A stretch of 64,000 nt of DNA, from assembly GCA_002110485.1 (NCBI GenBank), contig MOWL01000045.1, positions 1,178,001 to 1,242,000 of the forward strand, written 5' to 3'. A program made the translations under genes and the position numbers. This DNA is from Emergomyces orientalis. Its lineage: Eukaryota; Ascomycota; Eurotiomycetes; Onygenales; Ajellomycetaceae. The notes beneath the pieces were generated by a model that worked only from the letters and a program-made list of their open reading frames with translations, had not been told where the DNA came from and did no database searches. The stretch's first letter is position 1; the number at the start of each line of letters is the position of its first letter. Below, in pieces: positions 25,185 to 36,082 of this stretch.

Positions 25185-27942
25185 TTAATGTCCATAGTTG
25201 CCGCCCCATCCTCCACCGCGACCGGTATTTCCGTAGTAGTTGCCACTAAACCCTGCTCCATAGTTGCCATATCCGCTGGCTTGGTGATGGGTTGCATTGG
25301 CTCCAGGCTGGTGATGCGCTCCGAGGCTTCCTAGTCCACCGTATTGTGGGTTAAGCTGAGGATACGCTCCAAATCCCTGCTGGCTGGTTGGTTGACCTTG
25401 CGCAGGAGGCAAGCCAGTCTGACCAGCCTGGGGTTGGCCCGGAACACTGTTGGTTGCGGAGCCGGGACGGTTTGCTTGAGTTAAGGAAGGGCTTGGTCCT
25501 CCTGCCTTGGGCGCTTCGAAACCCTTTGCCGCTTCCTCTGCGCTCACTGGCTGCTGCTGGGCAATGGGTTGGCTTTGGACAAATCCAGATTGCGTCCGGC
25601 CGAAAACGTCCGGGATGCCGCCGAAGGCAGTGTGGCCCGAAGTTTGGGTCTCCGAGGGCTGGGAAGAGCCGGCACGGCCGTATCCAGTTTCGCGGCCAGG
25701 AACTCCTTGGTTGAATGCAGCAGCCGTCGCTGGGGTAGAGGCATGATCATAAGAGAATCCATGTTGAGGCTGCGCGTACATGCCACCCTTGCCGCCGTAG
25801 GGAGCAGCAGCATACTGGTTTCCATAACCAAACTGGTTGTTGTGAAGGTAATGTTCCTCGTATCTCCTTGCGTCATCGTACATAGGGCGATTTCTTCCAT
25901 ACTGATGCTGGTTCATTTGGTTCATGTATGTATTCACATAATGGGGATTAGAATAATAGGGGTAAGCATAGTTGTAGGCACCATGGGCACCCTGCCCCTG
26001 ACCCTGCGGCACGTGTTGAGTCGGCTGAGCAGTTTGACCAGGCAGTGTGGGGTTAGGCGTATTTTGACCACTGTTGGGAGCTTCCACATGGGTATAACGG
26101 CTTGGTGGTTGGGTGGAAGCGACCTGGGGTTGCACATCTGCACCACTGACGCTGAATCCGCTTCCAGCTCTCTGTTGTGTCGCAACACCATCCTGGGACT
26201 GGCTATACGAGCCATAATAGTAAGGGTTCCGTGCCTGTTCCCCTCCGTAAAATGAGGAATAGTCTGCAGCCGTGGTAGCTGTGGGTTGGGTTGGGATGGG
26301 AGTCTGGTTGGAAAAGGATTCCTGTGTTTGTTGCTGGGTCTGATCAGCTTGTTGGTTGAAAGGATCATACGTCTTCTGCCCTTCGGTATATCGCCCAAAG
26401 TCGTTGAATGGAGTATCAGCAGAAGTGGTTGCAGGGGCAGGAGGGAGGCCAGGGGCAGGACGTGGAAGAGCAATAGCGTCCGTTGGGGGTTGAGTTTGCG
26501 CCTGAGCTTGAGTGGAAGGGGGGAGAGATGCGCGGGGGGCAACAGGAGAGTGTTGAGGAGGTTGGGGACGAGTCTCTGGTTCTTCCCTCTCCTCATCAAT
26601 GTCAAGATCATCGACTGGCCCGTTCAATCCCATGCTGCCGAATTGGACAGCAGCGCGATCGACCGCATGGTTTCCAGGCATAACGACGGCCTCTTGCTGT
26701 TCCATAACACGGCGTTGCAAGGTTGCAGCACGTCCAGGCCCAGTTGTAGCCTTGTATGCAGTAGCAGCAAAGCCCGAGATTGGTCGGGTTTGTGTGGCGC
26801 TGATAGAAGCGGTGCTGGTTTGGTCGGGAGTGCTTGTTGCTACTGTACTCGCTGCCGTTGTGCTAGCCTGTGGGTGTGATACATCCGGAACTCGCTCAAG
26901 GTTTGTCTGAGTCAACTCATCCTTTGGAATCACTGGAATGTGTGCTTGTTGTACGGGAGTAGCGGTCGATGGTTCCACAGCTGGGGGTGCTGTTGCTTGA
27001 GAGGCAACTTCTGGTACGTCGGAAGGTTGTTCGGACGGTTTTTCGATGGCGGGTGGTTCAGCAGGCTTCGATGTGGTCGCTGTAGCTGGAGGAGGAGCTT
27101 TTTTCTTGGGCGGAGGCGGAGTTGGCTGAGCGAACAAACTTGCCCAGCCCTTCTTTGAGCCCTCCGGGATCAAGCTGCTCTTTTGCGGAGCCTGTTCTGG
27201 GGGCTCGTTGCCGATAGCGGTAGGACTTGGTTCTGTGGAAGCCACAGTGTCTCCAATGGGAGGTTCTTCTGGCTTTCCCCATGCATCAGCAGGCACAGCA
27301 GTAACTTCTGGCTCTTCTATTGACTGGGCAACCGGTTTCTCAGTGCGAGTCCCATTTACGTGTGCGCCCGCTCTCCCACCACGCCCTCCACGGCCACGGT
27401 CACCTCGAGCACGTCCACGAATGTCAAAGCCTCCACGGCCACGGCCTCCACGGTTTGGTGGTGATGAAGTAGAGTCGGCCTGCAAGAGAGGGTCTTTCGC
27501 CTTGGCGCGGGATCGATCGGTGTGTTTCTTTTTGACCTCACCCCACTGCGAAACATTGCCTAAATCAAGAATATCAATCAATATCAGTAGATAAAAGTCA
27601 ATGCGATAGGTTGCCACAATAGATAAAGGAATGGGCAAACAAACCCTCAGTGATGCGCTCAATTGCAATCTCTAGATCTCCATCGGCATCCTCTAGAGCA
27701 AAAACTAAGTCCTCATCGGTCCAGTCTGCGAAAAGCTCTTTTATGGTCGAAAGGCTGCTGGCATGCTTTTTCTTCAGTTGACCGATTTCTCCTTCATCTT
27801 CATACGATGGCTGAAGCATATTTTCCGAGTCTGCTTTAGTAGGCTTGCTAGGTCGACCGCCTCTCGAGCTGTAGCCACCTCTGCCCCCACGAGCTGACCC
27901 CCGACCACGCGAGCCGGATGGCCTGAATTGAACTTCAGACAT
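25185..27942 (-). CDS. DEF1: DEF1-like RNA polymerase II degradation factor, CUE domain, 890 aa
   Basis: Exons on the minus strand are 27942..27645 and 27559..25185 (890 aa). The N-terminus MSEVQFRPSGSRGRGSARGG is Arg/Gly-rich and is followed by a CUE ubiquitin-binding domain (about residues 63-108: STIKELFADWTDEDLVFALE, DGDLEIAIERITEGNVSQWG), which the single intron splits at residue 100. A second RGG-rich block follows. The rest, about 600 residues, is Pro/Gln/Ala/Thr/Tyr-rich low complexity with many YGN-type repeats toward the C-terminus. This is the layout of yeast Def1, which recruits Elongin-Cullin ligase to stalled Pol II; in yeast its Q-rich tail is trimmed by the proteasome before nuclear entry. 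It is divergently arranged with the gene at 28774. Confidence 0.88.
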
Positions 27943-28773
27943 GACTGTGAGATATTATAAGGAGAAAGGCAGCAAAAGAGCAAGGAAGAGGAAGGCGAGT
28001 GTGCCAGGAGAGGGTGGGAGTAGGGAGAGCGAGGAGATTGACGAGCTCAAGGAAGGGGTAGGGAGAGCGAAGAAAGCTGGCAACGAGGCCAAGGACGGAG
28101 GCAAAAACGGCACAAGTAAGCAACAAGAGGACAAGGCACAGTCTCTTGTAGAGAACAAAGCCCAGGAGAGACAGCAGAGAGGTGGGATGGTGGAGAAGTC
28201 GAGGGTAGGTTCTTGGTGGCACAAAATAGATGGTTGGGAGGCAAAGGGTGTGTCGCGTTTCTTTCTTTCTTTTTTCTTGGCTGGGCTGCGGCTCAAAGCC
28301 TTCACCTTACCCAGTTCTGTCCCGATTGGGAATATTTTACGCGAGCTGGCGCTAAGTAGGGCGTCAACCACCACCACCACTACAGCTTCTACAACTACTG
28401 CTACTACCACAACTACCACTACGATTAACCACATTGTATATAACTATCTATAGAGGCATCCATTCAACAATACCAGCCAGCTGCCGGTCGTCTTTGGACA
28501 ATTCACCCGCTGGTGACCTAGTCGCCTAGGTACTAGGTAGCTTCGGCCTTGTCTTGGTTGTCACCATTAACAACCTTCCCCTGGGTTCCGGCCGATTTGG
28601 GTTCGCCTCCTCGCCTCCTCGCCTATTGTCTCTGTTACTTTGTGCCAGCCACTAAGTGGAATACCAGAAAGGAGGGAATAGGGGTCAAAAATCTGCGGTG
28701 AATGGGAGAAGTGTTACTTCGTTGCTACTGCTGCTGCTGATTTGCGACCAGGCCAGGAGGGCCACGAGGGAGG
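27943..28773. promoter_or_regulatory. Divergent promoter region
   Basis: About 830 bases separate the start codons of the DEF1-like gene (minus) and the 431-aa gene (plus). It contains an ACC/ACT trinucleotide tract (28370-28425), purine-rich sequence next to DEF1 and a CCTAGGTACTAGG palindrome-like motif near 28525. No specific factor sites are claimed. Confidence 0.45.
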
Positions 28774-30069
28774 ATGGAGGCTACCAGGGCGCATTGTTTG
28801 AGGTCACTGTCAAAACAATGTCCCCAGATTGGACGTTCTTCCCAAGAATCCCGCCGTCTTTTATCTTTTCTCCGTGGCCACGAGCCTAATAAGCCATTAG
28901 TACGGTCGACAGAATCTTCAACGCCCAATCGTCATCTAAATAATCCCAACAGCAGACCGAGTACCTCAAGTAAAGATACCGATAAACACTTGAGTTCTAT
29001 CCTCGACCATCCTCTTTTCCGAATAGTTCCTGCTAAGCCACTGCCTCGGAGAGATCAATATGATAATAATGCCCAAGATGCACCCAGTGTGAGGAGGAAA
29101 TTAGCGGAGGATCCGCTGGGACTGCTGGACGAATTGATAGCATCAGGACGAGCTGATCATAATGCCCTACACCGTTGTCTGAAAGCGCATGGCGTCCCTT
29201 TGACCCCTTTGACCCCTTCGAAACCTCCCAATGCTATTGGGGTTTCAAGCGTGGGATCGAGAATCGTTGCGTGGTACTCTGCCGCAGACTTCGAATCAAG
29301 AATGCTTCTTTTCGGTAGCCGTCCTACTATGGCTGTAGTCATGCCGTACATGGTTGTTGACCGACTTCAAAACACAGTTATCGATTGGGTGAAGATGGTG
29401 TATACCGGAGCTTCGAGTGATGTGGATCAAGGCCTAGCAAATTCTCTCCTTCCTACACAACGCCTCTGTCTAATGAACCTACTACATGAGTTTGTCACCG
29501 CTGAGATAAAATATGGTCGTGGCATTCGATCTGCTTTGAGGTACTTTATTCGTGTCTGCGAAATATTGCCCCCAGGCGACAAGTTCGTTGATTCGAAACA
29601 CGATCCTTTCCGTGCGTCATTGCGAAGCACTGGATCCAACTTGGCTACGTGGATTTCGAGCCATAGCAGAAATCCCGAAGCCCAGAAAGTTCCTGTTTCC
29701 CTATTCGAAGAGTTCTGCATGCTTTCTGAGCAGTTATCCAATGGCAAGTACTTCTGGGGAGCTTGTTTACAATTGTACCACCCGACCAATCCAGATGTCA
29801 AACCAGCCTTATCTTATATGAAGCACAGGCCCGCGAGCCGCGGTACACGAACACATCCAACCATGCGGAAACACTTATTACGATTATCGTTGGACGCGGC
29901 GCAGCTATGCCTTGAACAACAATTGTACCCAGAAGCATCTTGGTTGCTGACCCACGCCCGGCAATTTATTGCAGGCGAAGAACTTACCTCTGAACAACCC
30001 TCAGAGAGGTCCAATCCACAAACAACCCTCGGATCTGATCCCTTATTGGGTGGAATATGTCTACAATGA
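28774..30069 (+). CDS. Unrecognised conserved-looking protein, 431 aa, single exon
   Basis: An uninterrupted frame of 432 codons; an in-frame TGA 36 bases upstream fixes ATG 28774 as the first start. The N-terminus MEATRAHCLRSLSKQC is rich in Arg and Ser and poor in acidic residues, compatible with a mitochondrial presequence (inference). Residues about 110-340 look globular and alpha-helical, for example DPLGLLDELIASGRADHNAL, ESRMLLFGSRPTMAVVMPYM and LLPTQRLCLMNLLHEFVTAE. A second helical block near the C-terminus (HLLRLSLDAAQLCLEQQLYP, EASWLLTHARQF) looks like a helical repeat. No domain was recognised. Codon use and lack of stops over 1.3 kb support a real gene. Confidence 0.75.
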   Translation: MEATRAHCLRSLSKQCPQIGRSSQESRRLLSFLRGHEPNKPLVRSTESSTPNRHLNNPNSRPSTSSKDTDKHLSSILDHPLFRIVPAKPLPRRDQYDNNAQDAPSVRRKLAEDPLGLLDELIASGRADHNALHRCLKAHGVPLTPLTPSKPPNAIGVSSVGSRIVAWYSAADFESRMLLFGSRPTMAVVMPYMVVDRLQNTVIDWVKMVYTGASSDVDQGLANSLLPTQRLCLMNLLHEFVTAEIKYGRGIRSALRYFIRVCEILPPGDKFVDSKHDPFRASLRSTGSNLATWISSHSRNPEAQKVPVSLFEEFCMLSEQLSNGKYFWGACLQLYHPTNPDVKPALSYMKHRPASRGTRTHPTMRKHLLRLSLDAAQLCLEQQLYPEASWLLTHARQFIAGEELTSEQPSERSNPQTTLGSDPLLGGICLQ

Positions 30070-31979
30070 ACCACGACGACATTACACATGAATTTTCCTG
30101 CTCGTTCTGGGAGATAATTGCATGAGAAGAGTTGTTGGAATTAAAGAAGTAACGCTGAAATCGACAACTCGCAACTCTTAATTTCTACCGGACATCTTCT
30201 GCCGGACTCTGGATGCAAAGTATTTTCTAGCCAGGAGTGAAACGCACAGCCGGGCACCGAACTATACTACCTCAGGCACGTTTCCGATGACACCAGCATC
30301 CAAAACAAACATAGAAGTTACGACCCATTGTCCACAGTCGAGGAACCGCTGTCTACGATAGGCCGAAAAGCCCATAAACGGACTATAGAGGATTACGCAA
30401 AGTCATTACCACCCTGATGAAAAAGTGATACCTAGAAAGATAGACGAGTATGATTGCTTCGTCAGGCGGCCACCAGCCTAGGCGGAGAAAACACCGGTTT
30501 AAAAAAGCCCCCCAAGCCATTCCGATTCTGGCGTTAGGAAACAATCTTTTAGAATTGCCTACTTTGCTTGTTGGCCTCGACCTTCTTCCCACGAATGGCC
30601 CATGTTGTTATTTACCCCACCAGTGGGAGTTTGTAACCTAGTCGTCTGTCATTATATCCATCCCATCTACTTCCCAAGGTTATCTATTACGTACGTAGAG
30701 GTTAATTGAGTGCGTTTTTTACATTTACTCTCTACAGAACCGGCTAACGGGTGAATGGTAGAGCTCATTCATCCTTTATGAGCAGAGTTGACTGCTTGAT
30801 TGCTCCAAGAAGAAGGGCAAGGCGGTATTTTCACTTAGCTAGCTCTGAGCTTGGGAGTCGTTGGAAATCGAGAGGCGCTGCATCTCTTATCGGATTATCC
30901 GGTTGTGCTGCAAAACGGACTGAGGCAGCAGGATTCTCCCCAATATGCTCTGCTGGCGAGGTGGGTTTCGTCCACACTTGCGTGGTATTTTCGAGTTTAG
31001 CATTGACTCTGAAGCCGTGTCAGCCTTTGTTAATATGGATGGAATGATGGTAATGGGGAGAGGGCGAAAAAAGGAGAGGGGAGGGGGAAAGAAAGTAGAA
31101 CAGACGCCAATTATTTTCCACCAGCCGCTGCGGAAGGCCCAGCGACATATCAGGCACTTTTTCACTCTAACTATTTGTCTTTGCAAGAGGCGCTAATGGT
31201 CGAAGTTCGTTCAATAGGGTTAGCGGACTGCAAAAGAAAAGAAAAACTTGTTCCAATTTTGTTGAAGCATTCGATCGATTCTTTCTGGAGAAGGGAATTT
31301 TGTTTCCAAGTTATCAAGACTCCTCATTCTTGATTTAACCGATTTGTTAGCTTTATATATACTAGTTTTGCCGCACACTTTTTGGTTTTTTTTTTTTTTT
31401 TTTTGATTAATCTTGCTCTAGCCAGCCTGCCTCAAGTAATTGCTTATTTTATTTTATTTTATTTGAAAGGAGAGAATACAATTCCCAGCAAGGCGTGCTG
31501 GCATGATGTATACTAAGCTTTTGCCAAGCAAGATATGGGTCTGGTGGGTCAGGATCTAGGCCTGATTAGGGCTAACTCGTCTACCGCCTCGTTTTGGCGC
31601 TCTCAAGCTGTCTGCCTTAACATACATGAATGAATGCGGCTGTTGGATCAAGTATAGAGTAAGGTGAGAAAACTAGAGTACGGAGCTTATATATGAATAC
31701 ATTAGTGTGTGGAAGTAGGATGTTCTCATCTAAGAAATTTTAACCTACTCCGCAGTAGTTAACACAATCCACTAGTGTTCACTGGGCAGTAGCCGGCGAC
31801 TTCAAGATAAAAGTAAAGAGGGGGAGCATACTCCCCCGAACTTGGTGGCAGGGTGGCTATAAACATAATTAGTTACCTTACTTGAGCTCGTTAGGAGGCA
31901 GTATGGCCAGGGGGGTTACCACCATAGCGAGGGGCAGATGTGGTACTTGGAACATCGGTATATTCGGTATCTACTCCAT
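30070..31979. other. Intergenic, no gene seen
   Basis: Only short frames without motifs. It contains a T-run at about 31387-31404 and a TTTTA tandem at about 31446-31465. Confidence 0.5.
31387..31404. repeat. Poly(T) run
   Basis: A homopolymer of close to 20 T, followed about 45 bases later by four TTTTA units. Low-complexity spacer. Confidence 0.7.
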
Positions 31980-31980
31980 T

Positions 31981-33437
31981 CTAGAACAAGAGATACACCA
32001 TGTCGTCATCCTTATTCCTTGCAGCCCATGTCAGCGGAGTCCACCCATACTCGTTTCTTGTCACACCGACATCCCCTGTTTCAAGCAATAGCTCCGCGAC
32101 AGCCCTGTGACCATTCATCGTAGCAGCCGCCAAAGGTGTCAACCCATCAAATAGCCAACACGGGCCCTTACCGCCACCATCAATAACGAATTGGCCTATA
32201 TCAGCCGATGCCCCAGCTGCAAGTAAAAATCTCACAATATCTTCATACCTTCCGTAGGCACCCCAGGAAAGTGGTTGCCATCGGCTAGAATTCCAGGCCA
32301 TCGCCGGGCTTGCTCGCTGAGCAACAACTCGACCACCCCGGTATGACCTTACTTTAAGGCCTCTACAAGCGGCCGCCAGCCAGAGCCGGAAAAGGCGTGT
32401 TCCCGATAATAATTCCCTAAAGGAATAACCTCAATGCTTCTTCATTTCTTCGAGATGCAGCTAAGTTTAATTGGGTCCCTCCATATAAGATCTTGTGTAA
32501 ATTATGATCTGTATCTCTCTCAAGCAGTATGCGAACAACTGAGGTATGGTCGTTTGCGAGAGCGCATAATAATGGAGATCGATCTGCAGGCCGCAAAGCC
32601 GCCCCCTTATTAAGAAGTAGTTCTCCTCCTGTTTCAAATCCACAATCTGCAGCTAAACAGAGAGCGGTCCGGCTATACGATCAGTGGTTTCGAGCATACC
32701 GCTCTGCACAAATAATGGATTCTGAATCGCTTCATATGCAGGTTTGGCCATCCATTGTAGGGGTGGGGAATGTGATGGCAGCAGTGGGGTATAAAAAAGT
32801 CAGGGTGTGCGGTAAAATCCCGGCTACTGATGATCGTAGTAAACTCTCAGTCGGCTCGTCTTCTTCATGGTAGTTAGACCAAATTTTTCTCTATACAGTG
32901 CTTCGTCATCGCTCAAAAAGGGCATGGGAGAAGTAGCCCATAATAACGGGGATTTCCATCGGACCTGGTCTCTTGTAGAAGATAAATCTATTTTATCCAT
33001 CGTAAGAAGTCTTACTAGTTCCACATGCCCATTCTCGGCCGCAAATGAGAGAGGCGTACGTCCCAGTTCGTTAGTATAATCCAAGACAATGCCTGGAGTT
33101 CCATGCAAGAGTTTGACGAGATTGGTATGTCCCTTTATTGCTGCGAATGAGAGGGGAGTCATTCCGTACATAGTATCTGCAATTCGGGTCAGCCCTGCGA
33201 TTCTCCGCGTCATTGTAATTTGAATAAAAATCTAGCAAGCGTTTCATTTCCTGTCTGAGCAGCCCATATCAAGGCTGATTCACCGCCATTCTGGGTTATG
33301 TGATAGTTGAGGAGGTATGGGTTTAGAATCCCGTAGAGACGGCGGTCTGTTTGTGCAAGCGAGTTGATATTACATTCTGACCTCAGATAACTCGCGATTT
33401 CGAAGAGGAGCTCGACCGGCAGAGTAGCAGAATACAT
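31981..33437 (-). pseudogene. F-box / ankyrin-repeat pseudogene
   Basis: The minus strand starts at ATG 33437 with an F-box (TLPVELLFEIASYLRSECNI, LAQTDRRLYGILNPYLL), followed by the first ankyrin repeat ESALIWAAQTGNETLARFLF. That frame stops at 33210. Ankyrin repeats continue in other frames: GMTPLSFAAIKGHTNLVKLL and GRTPLSFAAENGHVELVRLL (to a stop at 32824), then SPLLCALANDHTSVVRILLE and TQLNLAASRRNEEALRLFL (stop), then an in-frame TAA before GHTGVVELLL, and finally DGLTPLAAATMNGHRAVAEL and GWTPLTWAARNKDD. At least five frameshifts or stops lie in about 1.4 kb. Intact relatives are F-box/ankyrin proteins thought to pair ubiquitin ligases with targets. This copy is not expected to make protein. 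Confidence 0.88.
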
Positions 33438-34187
33438 CCCTCTGCCGCGGAAGCGACAGGCAACGGGTAGACTCAACCAGGCTGATTTTTGGGAGGGTAG
33501 ACCCAACAGGAGAGAGGGCTGTTGGAACCAGACAGTTTAGGCAGAGATCATCTGTCAGCAAATGGTGTTAGCATATAGAGAGTAACGAATAGCAAAGAGT
33601 TTCGGCAGTTCGTAAATCTCCAACGCGTGCTGACTAGGTAGCTGCCACGGCGAACAGAACAGTTCCATTGGGGGTTGATATTATCCGGGGGATCGACTGA
33701 TTTATAAACGGTCGAAGAACTGGTATGTATGTTCCGTGTTGGCCATCGGCTGTGCAGAAATACCTTGGACGGTGTTTTATAAATAGTTGGCTTGTTGGGT
33801 CTAACCACTTTCTATTAGCTCTTGTTGCATCAGCCAGTTATCCTCATTCTCGCCCCATCCGCAAACCAGGAACCTCTCTCCACACGCGCGATCTGGGCCG
33901 AGAGCTGACTTGAGCTAAATAGCCCCGGGAAAGTTGCAACCACGTCCCAGCCAGCCTCAACCTCACCTCCTACATTGCTGCGTTGCCATCATCATCGCCA
34001 TCATTTTCCAACCCAGTGCCCAGTTCTTTTTCTACCTTCCTTTCATCTGCATCCATCGGATACGTCGTTTTATCTGAATATCCCCCACAATCGCATAACT
34101 GCACAATCACTATTCCCTCCTCGTATCTCGTATCGGTTCGCCGCTTAAACATCTGCATAGCTCCTCGTTACTTAACAAATACCAGCC
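33438..34187. other. Intergenic / 5' region of AT-hook gene
   Basis: No gene supported. The last 250 bases before 34188 are CT-rich and probably the promoter and 5' UTR of the small AT-hook gene. Confidence 0.5.
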
Positions 34188-34861
34188 ATGGCCACTGAAA
34201 CAATCAATGGAGGTATGTCTGAGTCTGGTGGGTGTCCCTGGAATTGCGATTTCAATCCTATTTATATCTTGCAATTTTCGCACGTTATACTATATTTCCC
34301 CTTTTCTGCAATGCTTGCTGGGTGCGCCTTCTCAATTACCACCATCGAGCTCCCTCTCAGCGCTCAGGTAATTTTTATCACAGTAATATAAAACAATTAG
34401 TGGCTAACCATTATCAACTAATAGCTCCCGCGGCCGGTGTAGTCCAGAAAAAGGATACCAGCAGTACTACTGCCCCGGATGCCGGAAAACCAACCACGCT
34501 GAACGGGGACGCGCCCAAAGAGGTCAGCGCACCCAAAGCGGAAACTGCTACATCTTCTAGCGCGGGAAAAGACGCTGACAGCTCTTTAAAGAGCGCGGGA
34601 GATAAACACGAACGCGACGATGCGGCCGAGAAAGGCACCCAGGCGCCAAAAGATGAGCCTGCCACGAAAAAACAGAAAACCGATGCAGAACCCTCTAAAA
34701 CAGCGAATGGAACCGAAGCCAAAGCTGCGACGAATGGCGATAAGAAGAGAGGCCCGGGTAGACCTAAGAAGAGCGAGGGGGGTAAAACCGAAAAGAGAGC
34801 CCCCAAACCTCGCGCCACTGAGGGTATTGGAAGCAGAACTCGGAGCCGCGCACAGGTATAG
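34188..34861 (+). CDS. Small AT-hook nuclear protein, 153 aa
   Basis: Exons 34188..34212 and 34425..34861, joined in phase, give MATETINGAPAAGVVQKK and a 153-aa product. The 212-base intron directly follows eight full codons; its donor is GTATGT and it ends CTAATAG. The protein is almost wholly Ala/Lys/Glu/Ser/Thr and disordered. KKQKTD resembles a nuclear signal. KKRGPGRPKK at about 115-124 is a canonical AT-hook with core GRP (120-122), and the tail is basic (SRTRSRAQV). AT-hooks bind the minor groove of AT-rich DNA, so a chromatin-associated HMGA-like role is likely. Only one clear AT-hook is present. Confidence 0.78.
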
Positions 34862-36082
34862 GAATATGACTGTCCTGTACTCCATATGGGCAGTATCGCT
34901 ATGCTCTCAGCTACCGCGGGATTCAGTGCACTCCTTCAATTCTCTCATGCTCCCGAGCCCAACTTGTCGTTGAAGGCGTTTAGTTGTTGATGCTCTGATT
35001 GTTCTTGTCTATGTTTCTTCTGTTCCATTTTCTTCAATGTGTTTTTATTTTCCCATTCGTCGGAATACGTTTCTGGTGCTCGTTCTTTTACCTTTTTGTT
35101 TTTGCGTGTCTTTATTTATTTCCCTCTCATTATCTCTTTTATTTTCTCTCTATCTGTTTTCGGCTTGATGGACATACTAAGGCGCACTTCGGGAAACTGA
35201 GGGACAGGAGGCCATGGACAAAGGAAGGCTCTTGTCATTATGAGACAATAAATATTTACAAAATTATACGAATGTTCAAAAGATAAAATCGATTATCAGT
35301 TGCACTGCTCCACATCCCACAGACATGGCTCAGCTTAAAACACTTCATCCAATAACTGCTGAGCCGCTTTGTTGGAGGAGTCCTCGGCAAATGTAAACGG
35401 TTAAATGAATGGCTAACCCGGGACGCTGCCTCTTTGTTTGTTCATAACCTTCTTTTGATTTATAGTTAGGGTAAGAAACGCCTGTTTCCATGAAACGAAA
35501 CAGGAATGTTTTTATTTGAGCAAATATATATTGAATATCGGGGCTCTTTAGATAATATGTACGAACTGACGGGCATAAACAATATGAATATCTGAATTTC
35601 CCTTCCGCTGTGCAGCCGTGGCGAAACCCTTGGGCGGCCGTCTAAATAACCAGAAGCTAACTCCCAGCGACCAACCTAAACATCATATCAATTTGCCGGC
35701 ATCAAGCGCTTCCACGACAAATCATATATTTTACGCAGAACTTATTTACGTCGGTATTTTAGAAAGATATTCTACGTAACTATTTACTTATTTATGGGTG
35801 GACAAGGGCAGGCGGTCCCCCACCCCCTCGTCGGCATTCGGGGGTTTGCATGTTCCCTCCTCCATGGCTCCACTGCGACTTCGGCTGCAACCTCCACCAG
35901 CGCTACATACAGCCACTTACACCTGCACATACCTAGGGCCTATATACACCATAAAACACTTTTCAATTCCTCTCCACGAACCTAGCAAGGCCAAAAGCAG
36001 AAAGTCACTTAAACCGCTCTTCAAATAGTTCGAGTTTGCTGCGGGGGCATGGGTTGGTAAACTCGCGACATCGACCTGTCTT
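34862..36082. other. Intergenic, no gene seen
   Basis: T-rich 3' flank of the AT-hook gene (about 35000-35170), then sequence with short frames only. The final 250 bases are the likely promoter and 5' UTR of the ubiquitin protease gene. Confidence 0.5.

Noticed and set aside
25569..26879. Several plus-strand frames of 100-228 codons
   Set aside because: Antisense shadows of the low-complexity DEF1-like coding sequence.
27955..28434. 159-codon minus-strand frame upstream of DEF1
   Set aside because: Starts as poly-Val from the ACC/ACT repeat and continues in purine-rich promoter DNA.
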